Assembly (NCBI GenBank): GCA_035650355.1
Contig: DASRHT010000125.1
Span: forward strand, 100,171-164,170
Length of the DNA stretch: 64,000 nucleotides
Direction of reading: 5' to 3'
DNA from: DASRHT01 sp035650355
GTDB taxonomy: Bacteria; Chloroflexota; Ktedonobacteria; Ktedonobacterales; Ktedonobacteraceae
The notes beneath the pieces were generated by a model, which was given only the letters and a program-made list of their open reading frames with translations, searched no databases and had not been told where the DNA came from. The position numbers and the translations under genes are program-made. This document shows positions 54,347 to 63,800 of the stretch, piece after piece (position 1 is the stretch's first letter; each line of letters starts with the position of its first letter).

Positions 54347-55354
54347 TTAATGCGGTTTGTACGAGTCTTTATAAACTGGTGTGAGCCAATCCCTATAGCG
54401 TTCATTTTCACCGCGACAGGCGGAGAGATAGAGGGATTGCAGTTGCATGCTCAATGCTCCTGGCTTGCCTGTTCCCACGGGGCGGTAATCAACGCTGACC
54501 ACCGGCGATACCTGGACGCCTGTCCCACAAAAGAAGATTTCGCTGGCTGCATACAGCTCAGTGCGATCAATACGCCGCTCTTCCACTTCCATACCAAACT
54601 CATTGCGTAGCATGTCGATGAGGGCATTGCGCGTAATTCCTTCCAGGATATCCTCTGAAATAGCTGGCGTCGCGAACTTTCCATTTCGCAATATAAAAAT
54701 GTTACAGGAACTTCCCTCTGAAACTGTGCCATCATCGGTGAGCATAATGGCTTCATCAAATCCAGCAGTCTTTGCATCATCTGCTGCTAAGGCATTGTTT
54801 ACGTATGCGCCTGTGACTTTTGCGCGCACCGGCATGGCATTACTATTTGCTCTCCGCCACGAGGATGTACAGACGCGCAGACCTGCGCTGATGTCAACAT
54901 AATTGCCCATCGGGAGGGTATAGATGGCAATCTCGTCTTTCAACTCACTCAATAGAGGTTGAACGATACGGCTAGCTTTGTAGGCTAGAGGCCGTATATA
55001 GACATCCTGGCGGTAACTGTGCTTACGAACCAGCTCAACGGTAAGCTGACAAAGCTCATCTACCGATGCGCGAGGATGCATATGCAGCGTATTCCACGAG
55101 TCTGCCATGCGAAGATAATGTTCGCGCAGCTTGAGCAGGTACATCTGCGGCTTTTGCTCGTTCCAGTAGCCACGAATGCCTTCAAAACAGGCTGTGCCAT
55201 ACTGTAGGGCATGCGTTGCTATGTTTACTTTCGCCTCGCGCATCGGTACGATACGACCCTCGAAATAGGCATACTCTTCCCTCTGGGGTGCAGGCATTTC
55301 CTGCTGCTTCGCATCGTTCCCTTTTTGCATTATTGTTGTATCGGATTGAGCCAT
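54347..55354 (-). CDS. Branched-chain amino acid aminotransferase-like protein
   Basis: This 335-residue fold-type IV PLP aminotransferase has the PLP lysine in VRAKVTGAYVNNAL, QYGTACFEGIRGYW, and TDDGTVSEGSSCNIF. It matches IlvE in length and motifs. It heads the second operon and could supply a branched-chain or modified amino acid for the Val-type modules. ATG at 55352-55354 is preferred because GAGGG lies nine bases upstream; a start three codons earlier would be too close to that site. A copy inside a biosynthetic operon often has a pathway role, but a primary function is possible. Confidence 0.92.
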   Translation of the reverse strand: MAQSDTTIMQKGNDAKQQEMPAPQREEYAYFEGRIVPMREAKVNIATHALQYGTACFEGIRGYWNEQKPQMYLLKLREHYLRMADSWNTLHMHPRASVDELCQLTVELVRKHSYRQDVYIRPLAYKASRIVQPLLSELKDEIAIYTLPMGNYVDISAGLRVCTSSWRRANSNAMPVRAKVTGAYVNNALAADDAKTAGFDEAIMLTDDGTVSEGSSCNIFILRNGKFATPAISEDILEGITRNALIDMLRNEFGMEVEERRIDRTELYAASEIFFCGTGVQVSPVVSVDYRPVGTGKPGALSMQLQSLYLSACRGENERYRDWLTPVYKDSYKPH

Positions 55355-55406
55355 AGCTATCATCCCTCACTTGTTTTTTGACTCTCGTTTCACACTCTGT
55401 GGTCGC

Positions 55407-55412
55407 AGTATA
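55407..55412 (-). promoter_or_regulatory. Possible -10 element upstream of the aminotransferase operon
   Basis: TATACT on the minus strand lies 53 bases before the start codon at 55354. No good -35 hexamer is visible at 16-18 bases; TGTGCT is the best found. This is the only sizeable gap before the second operon (55355-55742); it otherwise holds the MITE. Confidence 0.3.
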
Positions 55413-55507
55413 GCCGATGAACCCGCTGAAGCACATCTGTAAAAGTACCTGCTTTTGGCTGGCATCCCTTTTTGCACGACTGGTAGAATTACAGAAGCGA
55501 TACGGCT

Positions 55508-55659
55508 CAGGGCTTTTCAGTTGTCCTCTCCTCTGACTCCTGCTGCCGGGGTTCGCGCCCCGAACGGGGCGCAGAGCAAGGGGAGAGAGGTGCCGGCACC
55601 TCTCTCCCCTTGCGAGCAGGGCTTCGCCCTGCGAGCATGACGAGAACTGAAAAGCCCTG
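55508..55659. mobile_element. MITE-like element, 152 bp, with target site duplication
   Basis: Perfect 15-bp terminal inverted repeats CAGGGCTTTTCAGTT (55508-55522) and AACTGAAAAGCCCTG (55645-55659) bound the element. It is flanked by identical 10-bp direct repeats CGATACGGCT at 55498-55507 and 55660-55669, the mark of an insertion. Inside is a perfect 38-bp palindrome (55576-55613). There is no transposase gene, so it would need an enzyme in trans. A duplication of about 10 bp fits several families, for example IS4-like. It lies between the glycosyltransferase and aminotransferase genes. Confidence 0.9.
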
Positions 55660-55742
55660 CGATACGGCTGGGTTGTGTTGCAGGAATGCCTGAAGTCCTG
55701 GTATGCTGTTGTTAAAAGGGGAAAGGAAGCTCAAAACGAGTA

Positions 55743-56663
55743 TCAATCCAGCGTTACCGGTTGACCGCGTAGCAGCCAGAACCAGATACCAATATGGGTG
55801 GCAGCTTTTGAGAGGAAGATAAAAGGAGCGTAGAGCATAACGACCGGATATTCTCTGATATTCAGTCGCACGATATTTAACGTTGCGCCTAGAGAGATTG
55901 GAATGATCATTAACGGATAAAGCAGCGGGTGCTGGAGTCTGGTAAGGATGGCGTTCCTGAATGACATTTGTGCATAGAGGCGCTTCACATACAACCCGCT
56001 GACACGGCCATAAAAGTAGCTATAGCGTATCAGAGCGAGAAAGCTGGCGCGTCGATGATTGTGGCGTACCTTGATGGCCGGTTGATAGGCAGTTTTATAG
56101 CCTGCCTGCATGAGGCGATAGCAGAAATCTATGTCTTCTTCCGAGCGCAGTTCTTCGTTGAACCCCTGTACCTGCTCAAATGCTGAACGTTTCACTCCCA
56201 GACTGGCTGAACATACCCAGGTTACAGCGGCTTTATTGCTCTGGCTGAAGCCAAAACGACTAAAATCAACGCAGCGGGCAAAAAAAGTTCTTGATTTACC
56301 AGTAATCTGCCCGCCAACGGCTCCAAAGTCAGAACCTTCAAGAATGCGTATATTCTGCTCAATCCAATCAGGTGCAGGCTCGCAATCATCATCCAGGAAG
56401 AGCAAATAAGTGCCTGCGGCTGAGCGTGCGCCGATGTTGCGAGCTATGCCAGGATAATAGATGGGAGGGGTTTCAATGGCTTTGATTGGATACAGCTCTG
56501 CCAGACTTTTACTGTTGGCGCCAACCAGTAATATCTCGGTCAGCCCCGCCGGATATGTCTGCCGAACTAGCTTTTCGAGCGCAGCCTTAGCGAGCAATGA
56601 CCTGGAAAACGGTATGATCACGCTGACCAGGGGCAGGGACTCCGCATATTTTCTCACTGACAT
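55743..56663 (-). CDS. Family 2 glycosyltransferase with membrane C-terminus
   Basis: This 306-residue protein has the GT-A features SVIIPFSR, an FLDDDCEP DxD motif for metal and nucleotide sugar, and RSEEDIDFCYRLMQAG in the acceptor-site region. The C-terminus has several hydrophobic segments (YPLMIIPISLG, VVMLYAPFIFL, GIWFWLLRG), placing it at the membrane. Its ATG abuts the stop of the family 4 gene (TAAATG). The pair may glycosylate a lipid or the peptide; the acceptor is unknown. Confidence 0.9.
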   Translation of the reverse strand: MSVRKYAESLPLVSVIIPFSRSLLAKAALEKLVRQTYPAGLTEILLVGANSKSLAELYPIKAIETPPIYYPGIARNIGARSAAGTYLLFLDDDCEPAPDWIEQNIRILEGSDFGAVGGQITGKSRTFFARCVDFSRFGFSQSNKAAVTWVCSASLGVKRSAFEQVQGFNEELRSEEDIDFCYRLMQAGYKTAYQPAIKVRHNHRRASFLALIRYSYFYGRVSGLYVKRLYAQMSFRNAILTRLQHPLLYPLMIIPISLGATLNIVRLNIREYPVVMLYAPFIFLSKAATHIGIWFWLLRGQPVTLD

Positions 56664-57827
56664 TTACTTCGCCCCTGCCTTGCTCGCCATTTCTTTTCTT
56701 ATAGCCGAAGTGATCCCTGCCGCTTGCTGATAGACCTGGAGGGTTGCATGGGCGCAACGTTCGGGACTAAATTGGGCCACCTGTGCCAGGCCGCTGCGAA
56801 TCAGGTGTGTACGCAAATGCTGATCGGTCAAGAGCCAGGCAATGGCATCGGCAAGCAGCGCATCACTGGAGCAATCTACACGCAAGACGGCGTCGCCCGC
56901 AATTTCAGTACTGGCAGCTTCGAAGCTAGCAACAACAGGGGTGCCGTGAGCCATCGCTTCTAGCGTGGGCAGACCAAATCCCTCGTGCCTGGATGGGAAT
57001 ATCAGCGCCTCTGCGCCGGCATAGAGGGGTCCCATCTCCTGCTCAGCTACCCAGCCTGCTTGATGAATACGTTCGCGGTACGGTGAATCGGCGATCTGCT
57101 CTAAGACGCCGGAGCTACCATAGCCTGTGCCTCCGGTCAATACCAGGTGTAGATCGGCGAAACGTTCTGCCAGCAGGTGATACGCCTGGAGCAGCGTCTC
57201 TACATTTTTGCGCGGCATAATGCGACCAACATGCAGGAGGTAACGACCGCCGTAACGTTGTTGCATGACTTGCACAGCTTCTGAGCTGATAGCATGCTGA
57301 TACAGTGAAGAACGTAGCGCATTATGGATCACATGGATGCGCTCCGGCTCAATCGACCAGAGCGTCTCTAATTCTTCGCGGGTTTGCTCGGAGATAGCAA
57401 TGATTTGCTGGGCGCGGCGCACACTTTCACGCAGCAGGTATTGCCAGTAAAGTCTGGCATAGAGCGATGATTGTTGAGGGACCTTGAGAAATGCCAGATC
57501 GTGTACGGTCATCACCAGGGGACCATGCCAGCCAATGGGGGCGGCAAAGGCTGGTACATGCAGGACATCTGGCTGCAATTTTTTCAAGATGTCGGGGAGC
57601 AATAGCTGATGCTGGATCAGAATGCCGCTCCATGTGCGCACTTTTATCGCATGAATACGGAAGAGCGCAGTTGCAGTCAGCTTTTGATAATCTTCTGGGC
57701 GGCCCGTAATAATGATATATTCGTTATCCTGGTCAATACGGGCTAAGCCGTCTAATAATGCCCGGGTAGCAAAAAGCATCCCGCCAGCTTCTTTTTCCGC
57801 GATGAGCATATCAATGGCTACGCGCAT
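56664..57827 (-). CDS. Family 4 glycosyltransferase
   Basis: This 387-residue GT-B enzyme has an N-terminal acceptor half and a C-terminal nucleotide-sugar half with the motif FPSRHEGFGLPTLEAMAHGTPVV (the E-x7-E pair) and LLHVGRIMPRKNVETLL. It follows the thioesterase-containing NRPS by 24 bases, with AAGGAGG close to the ATG, so it is probably in the first line's operon. A sugar on the product of that line is plausible; cell-envelope polysaccharide synthesis is the alternative. Confidence 0.93.
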   Translation of the reverse strand: MRVAIDMLIAEKEAGGMLFATRALLDGLARIDQDNEYIIITGRPEDYQKLTATALFRIHAIKVRTWSGILIQHQLLLPDILKKLQPDVLHVPAFAAPIGWHGPLVMTVHDLAFLKVPQQSSLYARLYWQYLLRESVRRAQQIIAISEQTREELETLWSIEPERIHVIHNALRSSLYQHAISSEAVQVMQQRYGGRYLLHVGRIMPRKNVETLLQAYHLLAERFADLHLVLTGGTGYGSSGVLEQIADSPYRERIHQAGWVAEQEMGPLYAGAEALIFPSRHEGFGLPTLEAMAHGTPVVASFEAASTEIAGDAVLRVDCSSDALLADAIAWLLTDQHLRTHLIRSGLAQVAQFSPERCAHATLQVYQQAAGITSAIRKEMASKAGAK

Positions 57828-57851
57828 GTTTCCCTCCTTATATATTGGCTC

Positions 57852-60800
57852 TCATTTGTCCAGGCAATCGCGCAAACTTTTTGCCAGATCTTGAGCATAT
57901 CTGGTGCGACTTGTGACATGCGTACCCGGTACCGTATAGATGTCAACATTGTGCCTGCCAGCCAGAATGCGCTCCCAGTCTTTCCGGCGCCGCGCGTCGT
58001 CCTCTTTGGTCCAGAAAACAGCTATCCGACCGGCGTAAGGGGTAATTTTGTAGGAGGCAGCCCACCAGTTAAAGATGCTCAAGTAGTTCTGACGCAAATT
58101 TTCTATGGGAGGCAATAACGATTGAAAATTGGGATGAGCGACTTCAACCTCTGCTGGCGTTCCTTCGCTTTCTGTTCTACGCTGGATGGCTATGTGTTTC
58201 CTCCGCTCCTTCCACAGACGCACATATTCATAGATGTGCAGGAAACGGAGAAACCAGTCAACTTGCTGTTTTTGCTCTAGATGCCCTGAATGGCTCACCC
58301 GGCGAATGACTTTGCTCAGGAAACGGCCCGAAGGTGAAGCGGAGCCAGGGTCCATTAAGACGAGGGTATCAACCTTCTGGCCTGCGGCGTGCAATTGTTG
58401 AGCTATTTCGTAGGCGAAGAGTGCGCCGTTGCACCAACCGCCCAGGGTATAAGGTCCTGCGGGCTGGATAGATTGTATGGCTGCAAGATGGGCAGCAGCG
58501 ACCTCCTCGAAAGCAGGTAGCACGTTCAGATGATCATAGCGGTAGGTTTCCAGGACATAGAAGGGGCGCTCCTCTCCCAGTGCCTGCGAGAGCTGCAAGC
58601 AGTAAAGGCCCTGCCCCTGCCAATCGCCGTGCAAGAAGAAAAATGGACGCTTCGTGCCACCTGCATTGACTGCCACAATAGGCGCCCGATTATTCCCTGA
58701 ACGAGTTTCGTTGCGCAAAGCGGTTGCCAGATGTTCTATCGTGGCTCCTGCAAAGAGTATGGAGAGCGGCAGCCTTTTGCCCCATATGCGTTCGATGCGC
58801 GCCATCAGACGAGCAGCCAGCAAGGAATGCCCTCCCAATGTGAAGAAGTTGTCGCGAATACTCACATGCTGCACGTTAAGTAGCTCTTCCCAGATCTGTA
58901 TGAGCTGGTGATGGATCGCGAGCTGAGGTCCAACATAGGTTGCTGTCGTGGCTCTCTGCGCCGCGTTGGGAGCAGGTAGCGCGTGCCGGTCTACTTTGCC
59001 GTTTGGGGTGAGCGGAAGCGTATCAAGCTGGATATAGGCGGATGGCAGCATGTGAGGCGGCAAACGTTGAGCAAGGTGCTGCCGCAATCCATCGTCTGCT
59101 ACGATCTGTCCTTCATGGAGAACAATATAGGCGACGAGACGCTGATCATCGGGCGCCGCTTCGTGGACAAGGACGAGAGCTTCGCGAATTGCGGGATACT
59201 GCTTCAGTACAGCCTCGATCTCCCCCAGCTCGACCCGCATGCCACGAAGCTTCACCTGATGATCCAGGCGACCCAGATACTCGATATTGCCATCCGGCAA
59301 GTAACGCGCCCAATCGCCAGTCTTATAAAGGAACGCCCCCGGCTCGAACGCGCCGTAGCTCCCCGCATCATCGTGAGAGGTCTCTACGAAAGGATGAGGG
59401 ATGAACCTGGTAGCAGTCAATGCCGGACGGTCAAAGTAGCCCTGGGCCAGCCCATCGCCGCCAATATGTAGTTCGCCAGGAACGCCTATCGGGACTGGTT
59501 GCAGATGCCGGTCTAGCAGATAGATCTGGGTATTATCAATCGGGCGCCCTATGGGGACATTGACAAGCTGCGTGGCGCTTTTTACCTCGTAACAGGTCGC
59601 ATCGGCGGCGACTTCAGAGGAGCCATATAGATTGAGCAGGAGGCGAGTGGGTAGATGCTGTTGAAAACGTTGGACCAGTGCTAGAGGGAGGGCTTCCCCG
59701 CTGCAAATCCAATACCTGAGATCAGGTAAATGCTGATCTAGCGCGGTTGCAACGTCAAGCAGAGCGCGCAAGAGCGAAGGAACCAGCACAACGCGCGTGA
59801 CGGAATGAGCGGCAAGAACTTGCAGGAACTGGGAGGGATCTTTGACTATCACTTCGGGAATGATCACGGTTTTTATACCCTGTAGCAATGGTCCAAAAAT
59901 CTCCCACGCCGCGTCTACAAAGCTCAACGTTGTCTTCTGGCAACAGACTTCATCCGGGGCAAAAGGATAGGTGCGCCACATCCAATTGAAGCGATTGAGC
60001 GCGGCACGATGCGTACCCAACACTCCCTTTGGCGTGCCTGTAGAGCCAGAGGTATAGAGCATATAAGCCGGACTCTCGCCGTCGATAAAGCATGCAAGAT
60101 TTTCCTGGCTCTCTTGCGCGATTGTTGACCATTCGCGATCCAGACAGATCATATTATTGCAGCAGCTAGATTGGTCTGTAGCAGCCATCGCTCTTCCACT
60201 ATCATCTTTGGGCATACTAACAGTATCACCTGACAGAGCGCAAAAAAGGTGTTCTAGCAGGTGCTGTTGAGTAATCAGCGCGGCAGCCCGCGAGTCTGCT
60301 AACATGAAGGCAAGACGCTCTACAGGGTAAGCTGGGTCAAGGGGAACGTAGATGCCGCCTATTTTGAGGATGCCGAGCAACGCTATGATCAGCTCTTGCG
60401 AGCGTTCATAGCAAATTGCGACGCGTGTTCCTACCTGCATACCACGCTGTCGGAGGTTGCGCGCAACCTGATTGGCCTGTGCGTTAAGGCTCTCATAGGT
60501 CAACGCGGTATTATCAAACATGATGGCAACAGCATCCGGCGTCCGCTCAACCTGGGCCTCAAAGTGTTGTGGCAGCGTATCGGCTCTGCAATAGGGGATC
60601 TGAGTGGCGTTCCACTCGAAAAGGATTTGTTGGCGTTCTGCATCCGTCAACAAGGGGAGTTCGGCTATACGCCTGGTAGTATCATCGGCCATTGCGTGTA
60701 ACAGTATTTTCCAGCGTCCAGCCATACGTGCAATGGTGGGAGCGTCAAAAAGATCGCTGCTATATTCCAGGTGGCCGATGATGCCGGTTGGGCCGTCGGC

Positions 60801-63800
60801 AAGCTCAAGTGAAAGATCAAATTTGCTCGCGCCCGTAGCGAGGTCCAGTTGCCTGGAGTCGTAGCCTGGAGCAAGTTCCGGTAAGGGAGGGTCCAGGGTT
60901 AGAAAGACCTGGAAGAGCGGGCTCTGACCCGGAGATCGCTCTAGTTGGAGCTCTCTTACCAGCATATCGAAGGGAAGGTGCTGATGGGCATCGGCGGCGA
61001 GCGTGACTTCACGTACTCTCTCCAGGAGCTCATGAATGGTAGGATTACCTGACAGGTCGGTGCGTAACACCAGCGTATTGATAAAGTAGCCGAACACAGG
61101 CTGAGTTTCCGCAAAAGTGCGACCCGCGGTAGTCGTGCCAAGCAAAAGATCGTCTTGATGGGAATAGCGTTGCAATAATACCAGAAAGGCGGCTACTAGC
61201 GTCATATATAAAGTGACGTTCTCGCGTTGGCTCAATGCCTTTAGTTGCGCTCTCAACTCTGCCGACAACGCAAAAGTGTGCATGGCTCCATGATATGTTG
61301 CTTGCGCTGGGCGGGGATGGTCGGTTGGCAGCGTTAACGTGGTTGGAGCGCCTGCAAGCTGTTGTTTCCAGTAGGAAAGATGTTCATTGATCAGCTCGCT
61401 TTGCCGCCACTCGCGTTGCCACACCGCGAAATCCCCAAACTGTAGAGGAAGATCGGGCAGAGCTACAGGTTCCCCCAACAAAAACGCTTCGTAGAGCGTT
61501 GCAAATTCCTGGAGCAGCAGACTAATAGACCAGCCGTCAGCGATGATATGATGCATTACCAGCAGTAAAATGTGCTCCTCAGCGTTCAGATGGAATACGG
61601 TAGCCCGCAACAGTGGCCCCCGGGCCAGGTCAAATGGGCGCTGGAGCTCTTGCGTCGCCAGTTGCAAAACCATCGAGGATTGCTCAGATGCTGATACATG
61701 CTGGGGGTTTTTAACCACTACGGGTATATCCAGGCGCTCAGCAACTACCTGCATTGGCTGCTCATCGATCACGGTAAAGGTGGTGCGCAGAGCCTCGTGG
61801 CGACGGACCAGTACTGCCAGACTCTGCTTGAGCGCCTCCATATGCAGGGGCTTATAGAGATGCAGAGTAACGGGCAGGTTGTAAGCCGTATTGCCACTGT
61901 CCAACTGATCGATAAACCAGAGGGATTGTTGAGCCGAGGTGGTAGGAAAAACGAGCGTCCTGTCCGGGCATGATTGTCTTGTGAGTGCATGGAGAGCAGG
62001 AAGCTGCTTTTTTATCGGGTTGGTCTGTTGTTGCATGATCACTGCGGCGATTTGAGCTACTGTGGGAGCATCAAAGAACTTGCGCAAAGGGAGATCGACC
62101 TGAAAAGCTGTATGAAATTGTGATGCTACTTGCATGGCTAACAGTGAGTGACCACCCAGAGCAAAGAAGTTATCATGAATGCCGATTCGCTCAATGCCCA
62201 AAACTTGTGACCAGATGCTTGCAATCACTTCTTCGAGAGATGTACGTGGGGCAATGAAATCCTGTCTGTCCAGGCTCACATGATCGGGAACAGGCAAAGC
62301 GCGCCGATCTAGCTTTCCATTAGGAGTTTGAGGCAGCCGGTCAAGCAGCATAAAAGCGGATGGGAGCATGTAGTCAGGTACATGCTTGCTGAGATGCTGC
62401 CGCAGTTCGGCAACCGTGGCGTGTAGCCCGCTCCGTAGGACCAGGTAAGCCGCCAGATAGGTATCGCCAGGATGATCCTCTCGCACCAGCGCCGCGGCCT
62501 GCTCAACGGCTGGGTGTTGTCCCAGAACGGACTCGATCTCACCCAGTTCAATGCGGAAACCACGCAATTTGATCTGTTGGTCCGCACGACCTAGCAGTTC
62601 GATGGTCCCATCACTCTGATAGCGGGCCACATCGCCTGTACGATAGATCCGGTCAGCAGGATTGGCGCTGAAGGGATGACGAACGAAGCGTTCGGCAGTC
62701 AACTCAGGACGATTGAGATAGCCATGAGCCAGCCCGTCGCCACCGATATAAAGATCGCCAGGCACTCCCATTGGAACAGGCTGTAAATGCTTGTCCAGAA
62801 TATAGATAGTGGTGTTGGCAATCGGGCGTCCAATCGAGATAGTGGTATCGGTCAGCTCAATTTTGCGCAGGGTTGACCAGATCGTTGTCTCGGTGGGACC
62901 ATACATATTGTAGAGAGAGCTTCCATTTAGCAACAACTGTCGGGCCAATTCCAGCGGAAGGGCCTCGCCGCCACAGAGCATCTTGAGGGACGGATCTGGA
63001 AGCCAGCCGCTTGTAAGCAGCATGCGCCAGGTAACAGGAGTGGCCTGCATGATCGTGGCATGCGCCTCAGCCAGAGCCTTAGCAAGGGCTCTACCGTTAG
63101 TGGCAACATCGCGGCTGGCGATAACCAGTCGTGCCCCGACGATGAGCGGCAGGTATAGCTCAAGACCCGCAATATCAAAAGAGAGGGTTGTCACGGCTAG
63201 CAGCGTATCTTGCGCGCTGATGCCTGGCTCAGCGCGCATGGACAGGAGCAAGTTGAGCAGCGCGCGATGGGAAATCTGCACACCTTTAGGGCGACCGGTT
63301 GAGCCGGAGGTATAGATGACATAAGCCAGATGAGCGGATGTGACGGATGTCGTAAGATTCGCTTGACTGAGATTGACAAACTGGTCCCGGTCAGCATCCA
63401 CACGGACAACCCTGGCATGGTGAGAGGGCAGTTGCGCCACTAACGCATGGTGAGTGACTAACACCGCTACTCCGGCATCCTCCAGCATAAAAGCAAGGCG
63501 TTCCGCCGGATAGGAAGGGTCAAGGGGCAGATAGGCCCCGCCAGCTTTGAGGATACCGAGCAGAGCTATTAGCATCTCCAGCGAACGTTCCATGTAGATC
63601 CCAACCAGCACATCCGATCCCGCATGTAGCGAACGCAGGTAAGAAGCAAGCTGGTTAGCACGAGCATTGAGTTCCTGGTAAGTAAGCTGTGATCCCTCAA
63701 AGACGGCAGCAATACGTGATGGTGTACGGCTGACCTGCTCCTCAAACAATTGATGGAAGCAACAATCTACAGGATAGGCCATAGAGGTAGTATTCAACTC

